Source of the DNA: Alphaproteobacteria bacterium | GTDB lineage: Bacteria > Pseudomonadota > Alphaproteobacteria > UBA11222 | Length of the DNA stretch: 7,116 bases | Assembly (NCBI GenBank): GCA_003454415.1 | Contig: DMKG01000099.1 | Location: 1 to 7,116, forward strand | Reading direction: 5' to 3' | Shown here: piece by piece, positions 6,795 to 7,116 of the stretch | Numbering within the stretch: position 1 is the stretch's first letter | Layout: every line of letters begins with the position of its first letter | The notes under the pieces: generated by a model | Database searches by the model: none | What the model saw: the letters and a program-made list of their open reading frames with translations, nothing else | Told to the model about the DNA's origin: nothing | Made by a program: the position numbers and the translations under genes

Positions 6795-6821
6795 TGTCAT
6801 GATTTTTTAAAAAGAGTGACA
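6795..6821. repeat. Imperfect 27-bp dyad in AT-rich upstream region
   Basis: TGTCA (6795-6799) and TGACA (6817-6821) are reverse complements, and between them TTTTT (6803-6807) pairs with AAAAA (6809-6813) about the same centre, so 10 of 13 positions per arm match. It lies about 150 bases before the response regulator and could be a regulator binding site. The A/T-run core makes a chance match fairly likely. Confidence 0.35.
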
Positions 6822-6864
6822 AGTCTGATTTTTGGATACGGGAAGCTCATGGAATCAAGGTTTC

Positions 6865-6918
6865 CCTGTATCTTTATCGGTTCTTTATATCCCCTGTTTA
6901 CTTCGATACAGGTTTTTT
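6865..6918 (+). terminator. Terminator-like hairpin upstream of the response regulator
   Basis: CCTGTATC (6865-6872) and GATACAGG (6905-6912) are perfect reverse complements, directly followed by six T at 6913-6918. The 32-base loop is long for a factor-independent terminator; a smaller alternative is CCTGT (6893-6897) with ACAGG (6908-6912) and a 10-base loop. The T-run is on the + strand, so it would stop + strand transcripts, yet no + strand gene lies upstream within the gap. It could end a small RNA or act in the leader of the response regulator transcript. Confidence 0.45.
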
Positions 6919-6970
6919 AATAGGATTAATGCCATTCATTCTTCTATAGAAATTTGATAAGAGGCGGCCT

Positions 6971-7116
6971 ATGCACGGTAAGCGCAATACAATCCTCATC
7001 GTCGATGATGAAGAAGAAATTCGCAAGATGCTGAATATCTTTCTCGATGCGGCGGAATTCAAAGTGGCTGAAAGCGAAAACGGCAAGCAGGCCATCCGTA
7101 TGGCGGCATCGATCAA
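6971..7116 (+). CDS. Response regulator, N-terminal part of receiver domain (3' end outside window)
   Basis: The first 48 codons of a two-component response regulator, open to the window edge. ILIVDDEEEIRKML (residues 8-21) holds the first strand of a receiver domain and the acidic pair D12-D13 that binds magnesium; the next strand and helix follow as FKVAESENGKQAI. The phosphorylated Asp, expected near residue 55, and the output domain lie outside the window. The start resembles OmpR/KdpE-type regulators, but the class cannot be decided. The ATG at 6971 is preceded by AAGAGG at 6959-6964, 6 bases away. It is divergent from the exported-protein gene across 375 bases, and the hairpin with T-run ends about 50 bases before its start. 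Confidence 0.88.
   Translation, partial: MHGKRNTILIVDDEEEIRKMLNIFLDAAEFKVAESENGKQAIRMAASI

Larger units (their letters stand above)
6596..6970. other. Gap of 375 bases between divergent genes, AT-rich on its right side
   Basis: This region separates the exported-protein gene (-) from the response regulator (+). The left part (6596-6780) is of ordinary composition; from about 6790 it becomes clearly AT-rich. It holds a 7-base direct repeat CTAGCCT (6622-6628 and 6676-6682), a 27-bp dyad (6795-6821), a terminator-like hairpin (6865-6918) and a short palindrome TTAAT-AGG-ATTAA (6916-6928). I found no convincing sigma-70 promoter for either neighbour. The 76-codon frame at 6690-6920 (+) starts with GTG, lacks a ribosome site and runs into the hairpin, so I do not call it a gene. 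Confidence 0.6.

Noticed and set aside
6690..6920. Possible small 76-codon gene on the + strand
   Set aside because: It starts at GTG (or ATG at 6696) without a ribosome site, has no recognisable domain, and its end is the terminator-like hairpin; a non-coding role fits better.
6898..7116. 72-codon open frame on the - strand at the window edge
   Set aside because: It is antisense to the response regulator start, which carries the receiver-domain DDE motif.
1..7116. CRISPR array, tRNA, rRNA, insertion sequence or transposase
   Set aside because: No regularly spaced repeats, no recognisable tRNA or rRNA sequence, and no transposase-like product or terminal inverted repeats seen by eye.

Overview
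The window is a GC-rich bacterial segment whose base composition drops in the last ~350 bases. Its proteins read best as those of an alphaproteobacterium: a short Ptb-like phosphotransacetylase paired with an acetate kinase, plus SDR and luciferase-like enzymes of a type common in sphingomonads and relatives. That placement is inference from protein style; no rRNA or other phylogenetic marker is present.

Layout. (1) 1-780 (+) is the C-terminal part of a major facilitator superfamily exporter. (2) 879-1691 (+) is a short-chain dehydrogenase/reductase (SDR). (3) 1701-2084 (-) is a small NTF2/SnoaL-like protein, convergent with the SDR and only 9 bases from it. (4) 2085-2242 is a divergent promoter region with two perfect inverted repeats. 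(5) 2243-3241 (+) is a luciferase-like flavin-dependent oxidoreductase, followed by a possible hairpin terminator. (6) 5440-3336 (-) is a pta-ackA pair joined by a one-base stop/start overlap. (7) 6595-5483 (-) is a predicted exported protein of unknown function, 42 bases upstream of pta and possibly in the same transcript. (8) 6596-6970 is a 375-base gap, AT-rich in its right half, with a terminator-like hairpin and a dyad. (9) 6971-7116 (+) is the start of a response regulator that runs off the window.

How they may work together. The SDR, NTF2-like protein and luciferase-like oxidoreductase, with the neighbouring exporter, look like a small accessory module for oxidising, reducing or exporting an organic compound; the substrate cannot be read from the sequence. 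Pta and AckA interconvert acetyl-CoA and acetate via acetyl phosphate with ATP formation. The exported protein does not obviously belong to that pathway.

No clearly new multi-gene system is visible. The best leads are the double-dyad divergent promoter, the SDR with Gln where the active-site Asn is expected, the unknown exported protein upstream of pta-ackA, and the terminator-like hairpin just upstream of the response regulator with no annotated gene feeding into it.
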